Positions 44,298 to 54,025 of a stretch of DNA of 64,000 nucleotides are shown here, in pieces. Position numbers and translations under genes: made by a program. The DNA is from an uncultured Pelagibacteraceae bacterium. Its GTDB lineage: Bacteria; Pseudomonadota; Alphaproteobacteria; Pelagibacterales; Pelagibacteraceae. Positions within the stretch are counted from its first letter, which is position 1. Every line of letters begins with the position of its first letter. A model generated the notes under the pieces. That model saw only the letters and a program-made list of their open reading frames with translations. It searched no databases and was not told the DNA's origin. Location of the stretch: contig CACLEU010000003.1 in assembly GCA_902606075.1 (NCBI GenBank), positions 1 to 64,000 on the forward strand. The letters run 5' to 3'.

Positions 44298-47200
44298 TTT
44301 AACTCTTTCCTCAATTTTTTTTCAATATAATTGATACTTTTTGTATTTTTTCCAATTATCAAATAAATTACTGGTATCACATATAAGGTAAAAAATGTCG
44401 AAAAAAACATGCCTGCGAATATTGTTATTCCAACAGACAGCCGACTTGCTTCACCAGGGCCGCTACTAATTATTAATGGTAGAACTCCAAAAATAGTAGA
44501 GGTAGATGTCATTAATATTGGTCTGAGCCTAATGCTCGCCGACTCCATAACTGCAGTTTTTATGTTTTTTCCTTCAGTTCTTAATTGGTTTGCAAATTCA
44601 ACAATTAATATTCCATTTTTTGTAGCTAACCCAATTAGAATAATTAATGCTATTTGACTATAAACATTTATTGAGCTCCCAACTAATAATAACCCAACTA
44701 ACCCTCCCAAAATTGCAAGTGGTACTGTTAACATAATAGTTAATGGATGCTTGAAACTTTCAAACTGTGCGGCCATAACTAAATAAGCTGTTATTAATGC
44801 TAAAACAAAAATCAAGTATATTTGATAACTGATTTCTTTTATTTGTTCACTTTCACCCTTGAATTCAACTCTAGCCTCTGGTGTATTTTCTTTTACTACA
44901 TCCTCTAAAAAATTAAGAGCAGATACTAACGAGTAATCACCTACAATATTTGCAGATATGGTTACAGCTTTTTGCCTATTATATCTTGATAAAAAAGGCG
45001 CTGTGCCTTCCTCATCTATTGTAACAAGATTAGATAGTGAAATAAGCTTATTATTATTTTTAGATCTGACATAAACTTTATTTAAACTTGAAGGCTCTTT
45101 TCTACTACTTATATCGCCCTGCAATATTATAGAATATTCTTTTCCATCTTTGGTAAAGTTTGTAACATTTTTTGAACCAAAGATTGTTTCAATTGTTTTA
45201 CCAATCTCTACTGTAGAAATGCCCAAATCTGAGGTTTTTTTTTGGTCTATTTTTACATTTAAAATTGGTTTATTAAGTTCAAAATCATCTTCAATATTGG
45301 CAAGATTTTTATTTTTTCTTGCTTCAGTCTTAATTATTTCCTTCCACCTAATCAACTCTTCATAAGTATTACCTTGTATTACAAATTGAATTGGTTTTTC
45401 AACTCCACCGGTTCTAATACCTTGTGGCATTATTGGGAATGCTAAAACTCCAGGTACTTTAGAAATTTCCCTAAACGACTCCATCATAATTTTTTGTCCA
45501 CTTCTGTCTCTCTTTTCCCAACTCTCTAACAAAGCAATAATGAATGCAGAGTTTACTTGTTTACTACTTTTTCCAAACCCTGGAACTCTTAATATTACTC
45601 TTCGGTATTCGCCTTTGCCAATTTTCGGTAAAAGAAAACCTTCAATTTCTTGGGCTTTATCCGATGTAAAATCAAAACCAGAACTTTGTGGTGCTTTTAC
45701 AATTACAAAAAAAGCACCTCTATCTTCTTTTGGTATTAATTGTTTGGGAGCATAAAGAAATGCAATTACGGTCAATATTAAAACAGATAACAAAAAAATT
45801 ATAATAATCTTTTTTTTATCAATCCAGTAGGATAGTGAATTTTTATAAAAGGTTCTAAAATCATTTAATTTCCTCTCAAAATTATATGTTAATTTATTTT
45901 TTTTATCGTTATTACCAAGAACCTTGCTTGCTAGCATTGGACTTAAAGACAAAGCCACAAAACTAGAAATTATGACTGCAAAACTTAAAGTAACAGCAGT
46001 TTCCATATAAAGAACACTTGATAATCCCTTAACAAAAATTAAAGGAATAAAAACAGCCACCAGAACCAAAGTAGTTGCAATTATAGCAAATGAAACTTGC
46101 TTTGAGCCTTTGTAAGCAGCCACTAACGGGCTTTCTCCAATTTCAATTCTTCTTACAATATTTTCTAACATTACTATTGCATCATCAACGACAATTCCAA
46201 TTGCAAGCACTAAAGCCATTAATGTAAAGAGATTTATTGAAAAATCGAAAAAATATATTGCTAAAAAAGTAGATATTAGTGAAACAGGTAAAGCAACTAG
46301 AGGCACTATTAAAGATCTAAAATTTCCTAAAAAAGAGTAAATAATAAAAGACACAAGTATTAAAGCCACAAAAAGTGTCTTATATACTTCTTTAATCGCA
46401 CTTGAAACATAATTGCTCCTATCAAAAGACACCTCTAATTTTGTTCCATCTGGCAGGCTAGGCTCAATTTGTTTAATTTTTTTCTTTATTCTTTTAGCAA
46501 CAGAAATAGTGTTTGCATCTGAGTTTTGATAAATTCCAACACCCACAACTTGCTTACCATTCCCTTTAAACAGTGTTCTTGTTGATACAGGCCCAAATTC
46601 TATTCTTGCCACATCCTCAAGCTTAGTTATAGATCCATCAATAGATTTTTTTAATGGTAATTTTTTAAAAGCATCTAACGTTTCGTATGCATTTTCAAGT
46701 TTGATAGTTAAATCAATATCTTTTGATTCAATTTTACCGGCAGGAAACTCTACATTTTCTTGTCTAAGAACATTTTCAATATCTTGAGTTGTAAGATCTC
46801 TAGCTGCCAATGATAGTGGATCAAGCCACACTCTAAGTGAAAGTTCTCTTTCTCCACCTAACCTTACTCTTCCTACACCTTCTACTATTGAAAAATAGTC
46901 AGTTAAATATCTGTCTGCATAATCAGTTAACTCGAGATCGGACATAAAATCAGAACTAAAACTTAACCACATAGTTGTTCTAAAACCAGCCGATTGTTTA
47001 AATATTTCTGGTGCATCTGACTCAGTAGGTAAATTATCTAATACTCTAGCAATCGAACTCCTTACATCGTTTGCCACATCATCAATATCTAGATTGTCTT
47101 TAAATGTAAGATCAATTCTTGATCTTTCGTCTTCACTCATAGATTCTATCGAAACTAATCCAGCTGTACCTCCAACAAAGTCCTCAATTTTTTGAGTAAT

Positions 47201-47386
47201 TTGTTTATCTACAACGTTTGCGGATGCTCCTTTATAGTCTGTTTGAATAGATACCACTGGTCTATCAATATCTGGGATTTCATTAGTTGGGATCTCAAAA
47301 AAAACTAAACTACCAAATATCACTAATACTAAACTCATTACTGAGGCAATAACAGGTCTTTTTATTGATAAATCAGTAAGAAACAT
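44294..47386 (-). CDS. RND family efflux permease (AcrB/MMPL-type)
   Basis: 1030 aa, twelve-TM RND architecture; ALVLAIGIVVDDAIVMLENIVRRIE. Confidence 0.95.
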   Translation of the reverse strand: MFLTDLSIKRPVIASVMSLVLVIFGSLVFFEIPTNEIPDIDRPVVSIQTDYKGASANVVDKQITQKIEDFVGGTAGLVSIESMSEDERSRIDLTFKDNLDIDDVANDVRSSIARVLDNLPTESDAPEIFKQSAGFRTTMWLSFSSDFMSDLELTDYADRYLTDYFSIVEGVGRVRLGGERELSLRVWLDPLSLAARDLTTQDIENVLRQENVEFPAGKIESKDIDLTIKLENAYETLDAFKKLPLKKSIDGSITKLEDVARIEFGPVSTRTLFKGNGKQVVGVGIYQNSDANTISVAKRIKKKIKQIEPSLPDGTKLEVSFDRSNYVSSAIKEVYKTLFVALILVSFIIYSFLGNFRSLIVPLVALPVSLISTFLAIYFFDFSINLFTLMALVLAIGIVVDDAIVMLENIVRRIEIGESPLVAAYKGSKQVSFAIIATTLVLVAVFIPLIFVKGLSSVLYMETAVTLSFAVIISSFVALSLSPMLASKVLGNNDKKNKLTYNFERKLNDFRTFYKNSLSYWIDKKKIIIIFLLSVLILTVIAFLYAPKQLIPKEDRGAFFVIVKAPQSSGFDFTSDKAQEIEGFLLPKIGKGEYRRVILRVPGFGKSSKQVNSAFIIALLESWEKRDRSGQKIMMESFREISKVPGVLAFPIMPQGIRTGGVEKPIQFVIQGNTYEELIRWKEIIKTEARKNKNLANIEDDFELNKPILNVKIDQKKTSDLGISTVEIGKTIETIFGSKNVTNFTKDGKEYSIILQGDISSRKEPSSLNKVYVRSKNNNKLISLSNLVTIDEEGTAPFLSRYNRQKAVTISANIVGDYSLVSALNFLEDVVKENTPEARVEFKGESEQIKEISYQIYLIFVLALITAYLVMAAQFESFKHPLTIMLTVPLAILGGLVGLLLVGSSINVYSQIALIILIGLATKNGILIVEFANQLRTEGKNIKTAVMESASIRLRPILMTSTSTIFGVLPLIISSGPGEASRLSVGITIFAGMFFSTFFTLYVIPVIYLIIGKNTKSINYIEKKLRKELN

Positions 47387-47387
47387 T

Positions 47388-48251
47388 TCAATTTAAAATT
47401 TTTATCTTAATTTTGTCTCTAACTTTTGATATTCCCTCAGCAACTATTTTGTCACCTAAATATAAACCATCAATTATTGATACTTTTCCAAAGTTTCTCT
47501 TTCCAATTTTAACCTCAACTTTTTCAACTGTGTTATCTTCAAGAACTTTATAGACAAAAGCAGTAGAACCTTGAACTAAGAGTGAATTTTCGGGAATACC
47601 GAGTTGCTCTTTTTTATCATAAATAATCTTAATATCTAAAAGCATACCGGGTATTAATTCTAATTTTTTGTTCTTAACTATTATGTTGGCAAGAACAGAT
47701 CTAGTGCTTGGGTCTACTCTAGAGCTTACTGAGTCTATAGTACCATAAAATTTCTTTTCAAATGAGTCCGATTTTACTTCCGCTGGTAATCCCGGCTTTA
47801 ATATATTTAAGTATATCTCAGGAACTTTTATGTTCAATACTATTGATGAGGTATCGTCTAAAGTTAAGATAAATGATTCTGTTCCTAAAACTCCTTGTGC
47901 TATTTCTCTTTTTCCTAGAATTCCTTTGAATGGTGCAATAATTTTTTGATCCGAAGTTTCAAAAATTAAATCTCCTTTTTCAACAATTTTACCAATAATA
48001 ATATTTTCATTTAATATTTCGTCTTTTTTAATTCTATAATTTTTATTTTTTAGAGATAGAGCAGTTCCGAAAGTCTCTATACTTTCGTAAAAAGTAGACT
48101 TATTTACTATATTAACTATGACACCAGGTGGTGGCATTTTTGAAAATTTTTTTACAAAATGTTTAGTAACAAAATGCCTACCTACTATTACTAAAATAAT
48201 TATAATTATTAAAACTACTAAAAAAAATTGAATTTTTTTTGATTTTATCAT
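47388..48251 (-). CDS. RND periplasmic adaptor (HlyD family)
   Basis: Single N-terminal TM, barrel-sandwich hybrid, adjacent to the RND pump. Confidence 0.9.
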   Translation of the reverse strand: MIKSKKIQFFLVVLIIIIILVIVGRHFVTKHFVKKFSKMPPPGVIVNIVNKSTFYESIETFGTALSLKNKNYRIKKDEILNENIIIGKIVEKGDLIFETSDQKIIAPFKGILGKREIAQGVLGTESFILTLDDTSSIVLNIKVPEIYLNILKPGLPAEVKSDSFEKKFYGTIDSVSSRVDPSTRSVLANIIVKNKKLELIPGMLLDIKIIYDKKEQLGIPENSLLVQGSTAFVYKVLEDNTVEKVEVKIGKRNFGKVSIIDGLYLGDKIVAEGISKVRDKIKIKILN

Positions 48252-49072
48252 GGTGAATACTTACCATATTCACTCCAAGATCCATCATAAATAATTGGTT
48301 CGTATTGATTATTTATTATTCTATAAGCATATGCTAACACCGAAGCAGTGACACCTGATCCACACGTAAAAACAAATTTATTATTATTTTTTATTTTCAT
48401 TATTTTTTCAAAAATTAATTTCAGTTCATGATTAGTTTTAAATTCATTTGTAGTTTGGTTTATGCACTCTCCATAGGGCAAACATATAGAATTTTTTATA
48501 TTCCCTTTTCTTAATCCTTTTCTAGGTTCATCTATATCTCCATTAAATCTTTTAAGGCTTCGCGCATCAACCACTACAAAATTATTTGATTTTATGTTTT
48601 CATTTATTTGACGCATTTTAAAAACATAACTACTTTTTTTTTGTGCTTTGTAATTAGACCTTGCAATATTAGTTTTCCCGTTAGTTGTTGTTTTATTCTC
48701 CTGTTTCCATTTCTTTAGTCCACCATTTAAAATATATAATTTTTCAATGTCATGCCCAAAGTACAATAAAGAAAACCAGCACCTGCAAGCCGAATATAAT
48801 TTTGAATTATCATAGATAAGAATTTTGTCGTTATTGGAAATACCTAATCTTGAAATGCTTTCACTCCATTTTTCTTCAGAGGGCAACATATGTGGAAGAT
48901 CAGTATCTTTTTCTGATGTGTCATCTAAATCAAAAAAAACAGAGTTAGGAATATGATCTTGTTCATATTCTAAATAAGGGTCCCTGCTTTCAGATGGTAA
49001 ATGCCACGAGGCATCAATTATTTTAAAATCTGTCAAATTTTTTTCTGCTAAATTAGTTGAGATTAAGCTCAT
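48248..49072 (-). CDS. Two-domain rhodanese, thiosulfate/3-mercaptopyruvate sulfurtransferase
   Basis: Active site FTCGSGVTASVLAYAYRII; tandem rhodanese domains. Confidence 0.92.
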   Translation of the reverse strand: MSLISTNLAEKNLTDFKIIDASWHLPSESRDPYLEYEQDHIPNSVFFDLDDTSEKDTDLPHMLPSEEKWSESISRLGISNNDKILIYDNSKLYSACRCWFSLLYFGHDIEKLYILNGGLKKWKQENKTTTNGKTNIARSNYKAQKKSSYVFKMRQINENIKSNNFVVVDARSLKRFNGDIDEPRKGLRKGNIKNSICLPYGECINQTTNEFKTNHELKLIFEKIMKIKNNNKFVFTCGSGVTASVLAYAYRIINNQYEPIIYDGSWSEYGKYSP

Positions 49073-49515
49073 AAATTTTTAATAAGATATTTTTGATGAT
49101 ATTCTTCAGCCTTGCAGTAATTTAAGTTCTTGCTTATTTTTGTAACAATCTTACCTTTGAAATCTAAATTTTTTTCTCCTAATACTTTCTTAGCAACTTT
49201 TTTTTGGACTTCGTCTAAATAAAAAATTTCGCTTCTATACTGAGTTCCTATATCTGGACCTTGTTGATTAAGAGTTGTGGGATCATGAAAATCAAAAAAT
49301 AGATTTAATATTTCCTCGTATGATATAATTTTTTCATCAAACTCTATTTTTACAACTTCGGCATGTCCTGTTGATCCAGTGCAAACTTCTTGATAAGTTG
49401 TATCTTTGTTTTCGCCACCACAATATCCAACCTCAGTGCTGGATACACCTTCTAATTCGCCAAATTTTCTTTCTGGTCCCCAAAAACATCCCAAGCCTAA
49501 GATTGCTATTTCCAT
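49069..49515 (-). CDS. msrA: Peptide-methionine (S)-S-oxide reductase
   Basis: GLGCFWGPERKFGELEGV; YCGG; HAEVVKIEFDEKIISYEEIL. Confidence 0.95.
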   Translation of the reverse strand: MEIAILGLGCFWGPERKFGELEGVSSTEVGYCGGENKDTTYQEVCTGSTGHAEVVKIEFDEKIISYEEILNLFFDFHDPTTLNQQGPDIGTQYRSEIFYLDEVQKKVAKKVLGEKNLDFKGKIVTKISKNLNYCKAEEYHQKYLIKNL

Positions 49516-49559
49516 TGATTATTAAATTAAAGTATCTAAAAGTACGTTGAGTAAATCAT

Positions 49560-50441
49560 ATGCTCAGTAAAAATCAATTAGGTTTTTTGTACATGTTCCT
49601 ATCTGTATGTGCATTCTCACTAATGGATTTAATAATTAAATGGACTACGGATTACCCACTTGGACAAGTTGTTTTTTTTAGAGGTTTTTTTGGGATAGTT
49701 TTTTATTTTTTCATAATTCCTAAAAATAGAATAAAAAATTTTTATCAGACCAAAAGACCCATTTTACATTTTTTAAGGTGTTTAGTAGGCCTTATAGCTA
49801 TGGTGGCAATTTTTATTGCTTTAAGAAATTTACCTTTAGCTACAGTTGTTAGTATATCATTTGCTGCACCAATATTTACAACTATTTTTTCTATATTTTT
49901 ACTAAGTGAGAAAGTTGGGATTTATAGGTGGTTAGCTGTAGTTATTGGATTTTTGGGAATTCTAATTATTACAGAACCAGGTTTTGAAAGTTTAAATATT
50001 TATTATATTTTTCCGATAATATTTTGTATTGGTCTATCGTATGTTGCTATCGCAATAAGAAAACTTTCTTCAACAGAACCAGTTTGGTTAATTTCACTAA
50101 ATTTTTCAATTGCAATTACTATTGCTGGTTTATGCTCTTTGCCCTATGGATGGAAAATACCCACTTTTTTTGATTTTTTTGTCTTATCATTAGTTGGATT
50201 TTTTGGAGGTGTTGCAAATCTTTGGTTAAGCCAATCATATAAATTTTCTGAGGTATCTTTAGTTACTCCGCTTAAATATTTGGGATTGGTTTTTGCGATT
50301 TTCTTTGGTTATTTAATTTGGGGTGAAGTCCCATCTTTAAAATCGTTATTTGGAGGTTTGTTGGTAATATTGTCCTCAATAATAATTTTTAGACGTGAGT
50401 TAATAATTAAAAAAATACCACCGATGCAAAGACATGAGTAA
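49560..50441 (+). CDS. EamA/DMT family transporter
   Basis: Ten-TM DMT protein with EamA-like repeats. Confidence 0.9.
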   Translation: MLSKNQLGFLYMFLSVCAFSLMDLIIKWTTDYPLGQVVFFRGFFGIVFYFFIIPKNRIKNFYQTKRPILHFLRCLVGLIAMVAIFIALRNLPLATVVSISFAAPIFTTIFSIFLLSEKVGIYRWLAVVIGFLGILIITEPGFESLNIYYIFPIIFCIGLSYVAIAIRKLSSTEPVWLISLNFSIAITIAGLCSLPYGWKIPTFFDFFVLSLVGFFGGVANLWLSQSYKFSEVSLVTPLKYLGLVFAIFFGYLIWGEVPSLKSLFGGLLVILSSIIIFRRELIIKKIPPMQRHE

Positions 50442-51060
50442 AAAACCACATTATTGGAATAAAGCAAAAAAAGTTTTATCGAGCAAAGATAAGATAATGA
50501 AAGGTTTGATTCTTAAATATCAAGATAAAACTTTAACCTCTCGAAAGGATTTATTCTATTCTTTATGTAAAAGTATAATTGGTCAACAAATAAGTGTTGC
50601 AGCTGCTAACTCAGTTTTTAAAAAATTTTTAAAAGCATGCAAAGGCAAAATAAAACCTGGAAGTGTTACCGATCTAAATAAATTAAAACTTAAAAAGTGT
50701 GGATTGAGCAGACAAAAGATAAAAGGCATTCAAGAACTTGCAAAAAAATTTAAAAATAAAACTTTTGATACAAAAAAAATTAAATATATGAGCGATGAGG
50801 AAGCTATTCAATACCTTTCAGATTTACGACAAATTGGAAGGTGGTCTGCTGAAATGATACTAATTTTTAATCTAAATAGATCAAACATTTGGCCAATCCA
50901 AGATATCGGTCTACTAAGAGCAATTTCAAATAACTATAAAAAAAAATATCATCCTCCAATAAATTTTGTGAAAAAACTAAATAAAAAATTTACACCTTAC
51001 TGCACGGTAGCTACTTGGTATTTATGGAGATCAATAGATGATGAGCCAATACAGTATTAG
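50434..51060 (+). CDS. DNA-3-methyladenine glycosylase II (HhH-GPD)
   Basis: SIIGQQISVAAANSVFKKF; RQIGRWSAEMILIF...WPIQDIGL. Confidence 0.9.
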   Translation: MSKKPHYWNKAKKVLSSKDKIMKGLILKYQDKTLTSRKDLFYSLCKSIIGQQISVAAANSVFKKFLKACKGKIKPGSVTDLNKLKLKKCGLSRQKIKGIQELAKKFKNKTFDTKKIKYMSDEEAIQYLSDLRQIGRWSAEMILIFNLNRSNIWPIQDIGLLRAISNNYKKKYHPPINFVKKLNKKFTPYCTVATWYLWRSIDDEPIQY

Positions 51061-51139
51061 AAAAAGTCGTTAATTTTGAAAATTTCTCGTGTAGTAAATT
51101 TTTTGCGTATAAGGTAAAATTGATAATTAAATTATTTAA

Positions 51140-51670
51140 ATGTCAAAAAAACTTATTATTGATTGGGATACTTACAATAAATCTATAGATAATCTTGCAA
51201 TCCAAATTAGTGATAGTGGATATAATCCTAGCTTTATTATATGCATTGCGAGAGGGGGTCTTAGAGTAGGAGATATTTTAAGCAGAATTTTTAATGTTAA
51301 GTGTGGATATTTAGGTGTTGAGAGTTATTCGGCAAAAAAAAATAATCAAATTGCTGACAAACAAAATGAATTAACTTTTGCTAGGGACTTATCAACAACT
51401 TCAAGAAATTATGGAGAAAATATATTAGTTACTGATGATCTTATAGACACAGGTGTTACTTTAGAAAAAACTGTAAAATGGCTTAAAAATTATAAAGATT
51501 TTAAAGATAAAAAAATTAATTTTAAATCAGCAGTGCTTTATAAAAAAGAAAAATCCAAATTTAAGTCAGATTATATAGTTCACAATTTGCAGGATAATCC
51601 GTGGATTGTATTTCCATATGAACTAAGAGAACTAGTTTCAATAGAAGATTTAAAGAGACAATTGAAGTAA
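51140..51670 (+). CDS. Purine (hypoxanthine/xanthine) phosphoribosyltransferase
   Basis: IICIARGGLRVGDILSR; ILVTDDLIDTGVTLEKTV PRPP-binding motif. Confidence 0.88.
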   Translation: MSKKLIIDWDTYNKSIDNLAIQISDSGYNPSFIICIARGGLRVGDILSRIFNVKCGYLGVESYSAKKNNQIADKQNELTFARDLSTTSRNYGENILVTDDLIDTGVTLEKTVKWLKNYKDFKDKKINFKSAVLYKKEKSKFKSDYIVHNLQDNPWIVFPYELRELVSIEDLKRQLK

Positions 51671-51698
51671 AGAGGCTAGCTCAAATCTAGCCTCTTTT
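51671..51698. terminator. Bidirectional hairpin terminator between convergent PRT and purine permease genes
   Basis: Perfect 9-bp inverted repeat AGAGGCTAG-CTCAAAT-CTAGCCTCT followed by TTT. Confidence 0.85.
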
Positions 51699-51703
51699 AG
51701 ATT

Positions 51704-53014
51704 TTAAGCCACTAGAAAACTTATTACACTTAAAACCGCTATCAGCCAAATAGCAGGAGAAGTCGTAGAAATTTTTCCAGTAAATATTTTAATTAAGGCG
51801 TAAGATATAAACGCAAGAGCAATTCCATTGCTAATGCTATATGTTAGTGGCATAGTTATCATTGCTACTATTGATGGAGCAGATTCTGCTATATCGTTCC
51901 ATTCAATATCAGTAATGTTTCTTACAAATAGAACCGCCACATATAAAAGTGCAGCTCCGTCAATTTCTTTAGGTAAACTTGTTGCCAACGGAGAAAAGAA
52001 TAAACATGATAAAAACAGAATACCAATTACCAAAGATGTCATGCCTGTTCTTCCACCAGCTTTTACACCAGCTCCAGACTCAACATAACTTGTAACAGTT
52101 GTCGTGCCCATCATCGCGCCTGCGACGGTTGCAACACTGTCTGACATCATAGCTTTATTAATATCAGTTACCCTTCCTTTACTATCTACTTTTCCAGCTA
52201 CATTCGCTACAGAAGTTAGCGTTCCTGCTGTATCAAAAAAATCAATAAACAATAATGTGAATACCACAGTAGACATACTTGCTGATAATGCTGCTTTTAA
52301 ATCAAAGTCAAATAAATATGTCATAGGAGGAGGTGAACTTACAATCCCATTAAACTTTGCTAAACCAGTGACCCAAGCAATTATACTAAAAGCAATTATT
52401 CCAATTATAATATTTCCCTTAACTTTTAGTTTTTCAAGTACTACCATTGCAACAAAAGCTAAGCAGCCTAAAAGAACTAGAGGATTTTTTATATCTCCTA
52501 GTGTTACTAAAGTAACAGGATGGTCTCCAACTACTCCCATAATTTCAAGTCCTATTATAGCTAAAAATAATCCTATACCTGCTCCAATACCTAATTTTAA
52601 ACTTTTAGGAATTGAATTGATCAACCATGCTCTTAAAGGTGTTAATGATATGATTAAAAAAAGAATTCCAGCTACTAAAACTGCCCCTAAAGCAGCTTGC
52701 GGGGTATAACCCATACCAGCGACCACTCCAAAGGCGACAAAAGCATTTATGCCCATTCCAGGAGCTAGACCTATTGGCCAAGTTTTTCCATAAAAAGCCA
52801 TTATGAAACATGCGAGAGCAGTAGCTAAAATTGTTGCCGTAAAAACAGCACCAAAATCAAAAAAACCTTTCTCTGGCCCTGCAAATTCCCCTGATAAAAT
52901 GAAAGGGTTTAAAAACATTATGTAGGCCATTGTTAGAAAAGTAGTTATTCCAGCAATAACTTCAGTTTTAAAATTTGTTTTGTACTTCTTATATTCAAAA
53001 TATTTGTCTAGCAT
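51704..53014 (-). CDS. NCS2 AzgA-like adenine/guanine/hypoxanthine permease
   Basis: TEVIAGITTFLTMAYIMFLNP; DFFDTAGTLTSVANVAG. Confidence 0.93.
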   Translation of the reverse strand: MLDKYFEYKKYKTNFKTEVIAGITTFLTMAYIMFLNPFILSGEFAGPEKGFFDFGAVFTATILATALACFIMAFYGKTWPIGLAPGMGINAFVAFGVVAGMGYTPQAALGAVLVAGILFLIISLTPLRAWLINSIPKSLKLGIGAGIGLFLAIIGLEIMGVVGDHPVTLVTLGDIKNPLVLLGCLAFVAMVVLEKLKVKGNIIIGIIAFSIIAWVTGLAKFNGIVSSPPPMTYLFDFDLKAALSASMSTVVFTLLFIDFFDTAGTLTSVANVAGKVDSKGRVTDINKAMMSDSVATVAGAMMGTTTVTSYVESGAGVKAGGRTGMTSLVIGILFLSCLFFSPLATSLPKEIDGAALLYVAVLFVRNITDIEWNDIAESAPSIVAMITMPLTYSISNGIALAFISYALIKIFTGKISTTSPAIWLIAVLSVISFLVA

Positions 53015-53138
53015 AAATCCTCCTAAAAATAAAAAATACCAGATTAATTAAATAATTCCTTAATTAAATATTCTTTATTCACAATATTCAACTATAAGTT
53101 TATTTTTAATATTATTTGCTATGTTAGTATTCAAATTC

Positions 53139-53450
53139 ATGAAAAAAATAATTTGTTTGTGCTTGATACCTTTATTTATCTTTTTATCCAGTTGCAAAAC
53201 TGTTCAAAATAAAGCCGATCAAGTAATCCAAAAAGAAGACGAGTATTTAAAAAAATTTTTAAACAAAAAAAAAGATTTGTTAATAGCTGAATTTGGAAAT
53301 CCTGACTTAATTGCACCAAATGACGGAGAGCCCGAAGGACCGGGCATGATAATATATGTTTCAAAAAAATACGGTATCAAATGTAAAAGAAGTTTTGAAA
53401 TTGACGAAAGTGATTTCGTAATAGGATACTCTTCAAAGGGATGTTTTTAA
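53139..53450 (+). CDS. Small conserved lipoprotein, function unknown
   Basis: MKKIICLCLIPLFIFLSSCKT lipobox; ATG at 53139 preferred. Confidence 0.7.
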   Translation: MKKIICLCLIPLFIFLSSCKTVQNKADQVIQKEDEYLKKFLNKKKDLLIAEFGNPDLIAPNDGEPEGPGMIIYVSKKYGIKCKRSFEIDESDFVIGYSSKGCF

Positions 53451-53473
53451 CTTGCGGGGCTTCGCCCCACAAG
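53451..53473. terminator. GC-rich hairpin between convergent lipoprotein and hsp20 genes
   Basis: CTTGCGGGGCTTCGCCCCACAAG inverted repeat with one C/A mismatch; no long U-tract on either side. Confidence 0.65.
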
Positions 53474-53484
53474 TAAGGTTGAGA

Positions 53485-53931
53485 TTATCTTATTTGTATA
53501 AGTTTTTTTTTCTTAAATTCTGGAACTATTCTTTCACATTCAATAGTCAAAAGACCATCTGTTAAATCAGCTTCTCCAACTTTCAAATCTTCTGCTATTT
53601 TGAATGATTTAGTAAATTGCCTTTGAGATATCCCTTTATGAATAATCTCGCTATTATCAGCATTATTACTAGATTTTTCAATCTGCTTAGTTCTAACAGT
53701 CAAAAGATTGTCTTCGTATTCAACCTCAACATCTTTTTTATTAAATCCTGCAATGGCTACTTCGATTGAGTATTTGTCTTTTCCAGTTTTTCTAATGTTA
53801 TAGGGTGGATAATTTGAATGAGTTGTCAAACTTCCATTTCCTAACATGTTTTCAAATTGATCAAACATATCATCAAAACCTACAGAAAACGGTCTTAACG
53901 AGTTAAAGATTGATATATCCCTACTTGTCAT
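53485..53931 (-). CDS. Hsp20/alpha-crystallin small heat-shock protein
   Basis: Alpha-crystallin domain YNIRKTGKDKYSIEVAIAGFNKKDVEVEYEDNLLTVRT; ATG at 53931. Confidence 0.94.
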   Translation of the reverse strand: MTSRDISIFNSLRPFSVGFDDMFDQFENMLGNGSLTTHSNYPPYNIRKTGKDKYSIEVAIAGFNKKDVEVEYEDNLLTVRTKQIEKSSNNADNSEIIHKGISQRQFTKSFKIAEDLKVGEADLTDGLLTIECERIVPEFKKKKLIQIR

Positions 53932-53981
53932 TTTTTCTCCTTTGTTAGCAAGTTTGTTTTGATGTCCCATTAGGCAACATC
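53932..53981 (-). promoter_or_regulatory. Candidate ROSE-like RNA thermometer in the hsp20 5' UTR
   Basis: Minus strand CTTGCT-AACAA-AGGAG-AAAAA-ATG: UUGCU can pair with the AGGA Shine-Dalgarno (53938-53951); upstream hairpin GATGTTGCCTAATGGGACATC (53961-53981). Confidence 0.55.
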
Positions 53982-53988
53982 GAAATGT

Positions 53989-54015
53989 ATATGGTAATTA
54001 TTTTTGAATTTTCAA
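53989..54015 (-). promoter_or_regulatory. Candidate sigma32 heat-shock promoter for hsp20
   Basis: Minus strand TTGAAA-N15-CCATAT, similar to TTGAAA-N11/16-CCCCATNT, in the hsp20 upstream gap. Confidence 0.5.
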
Positions 54016-54025
54016 TATGTAATTT

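Noticed and set aside
52104-52709. 201-aa plus-strand ORF
   Set aside because: Antisense shadow of the NCS2 permease; no recognisable domain, and the permease frame is clearly the coding one.
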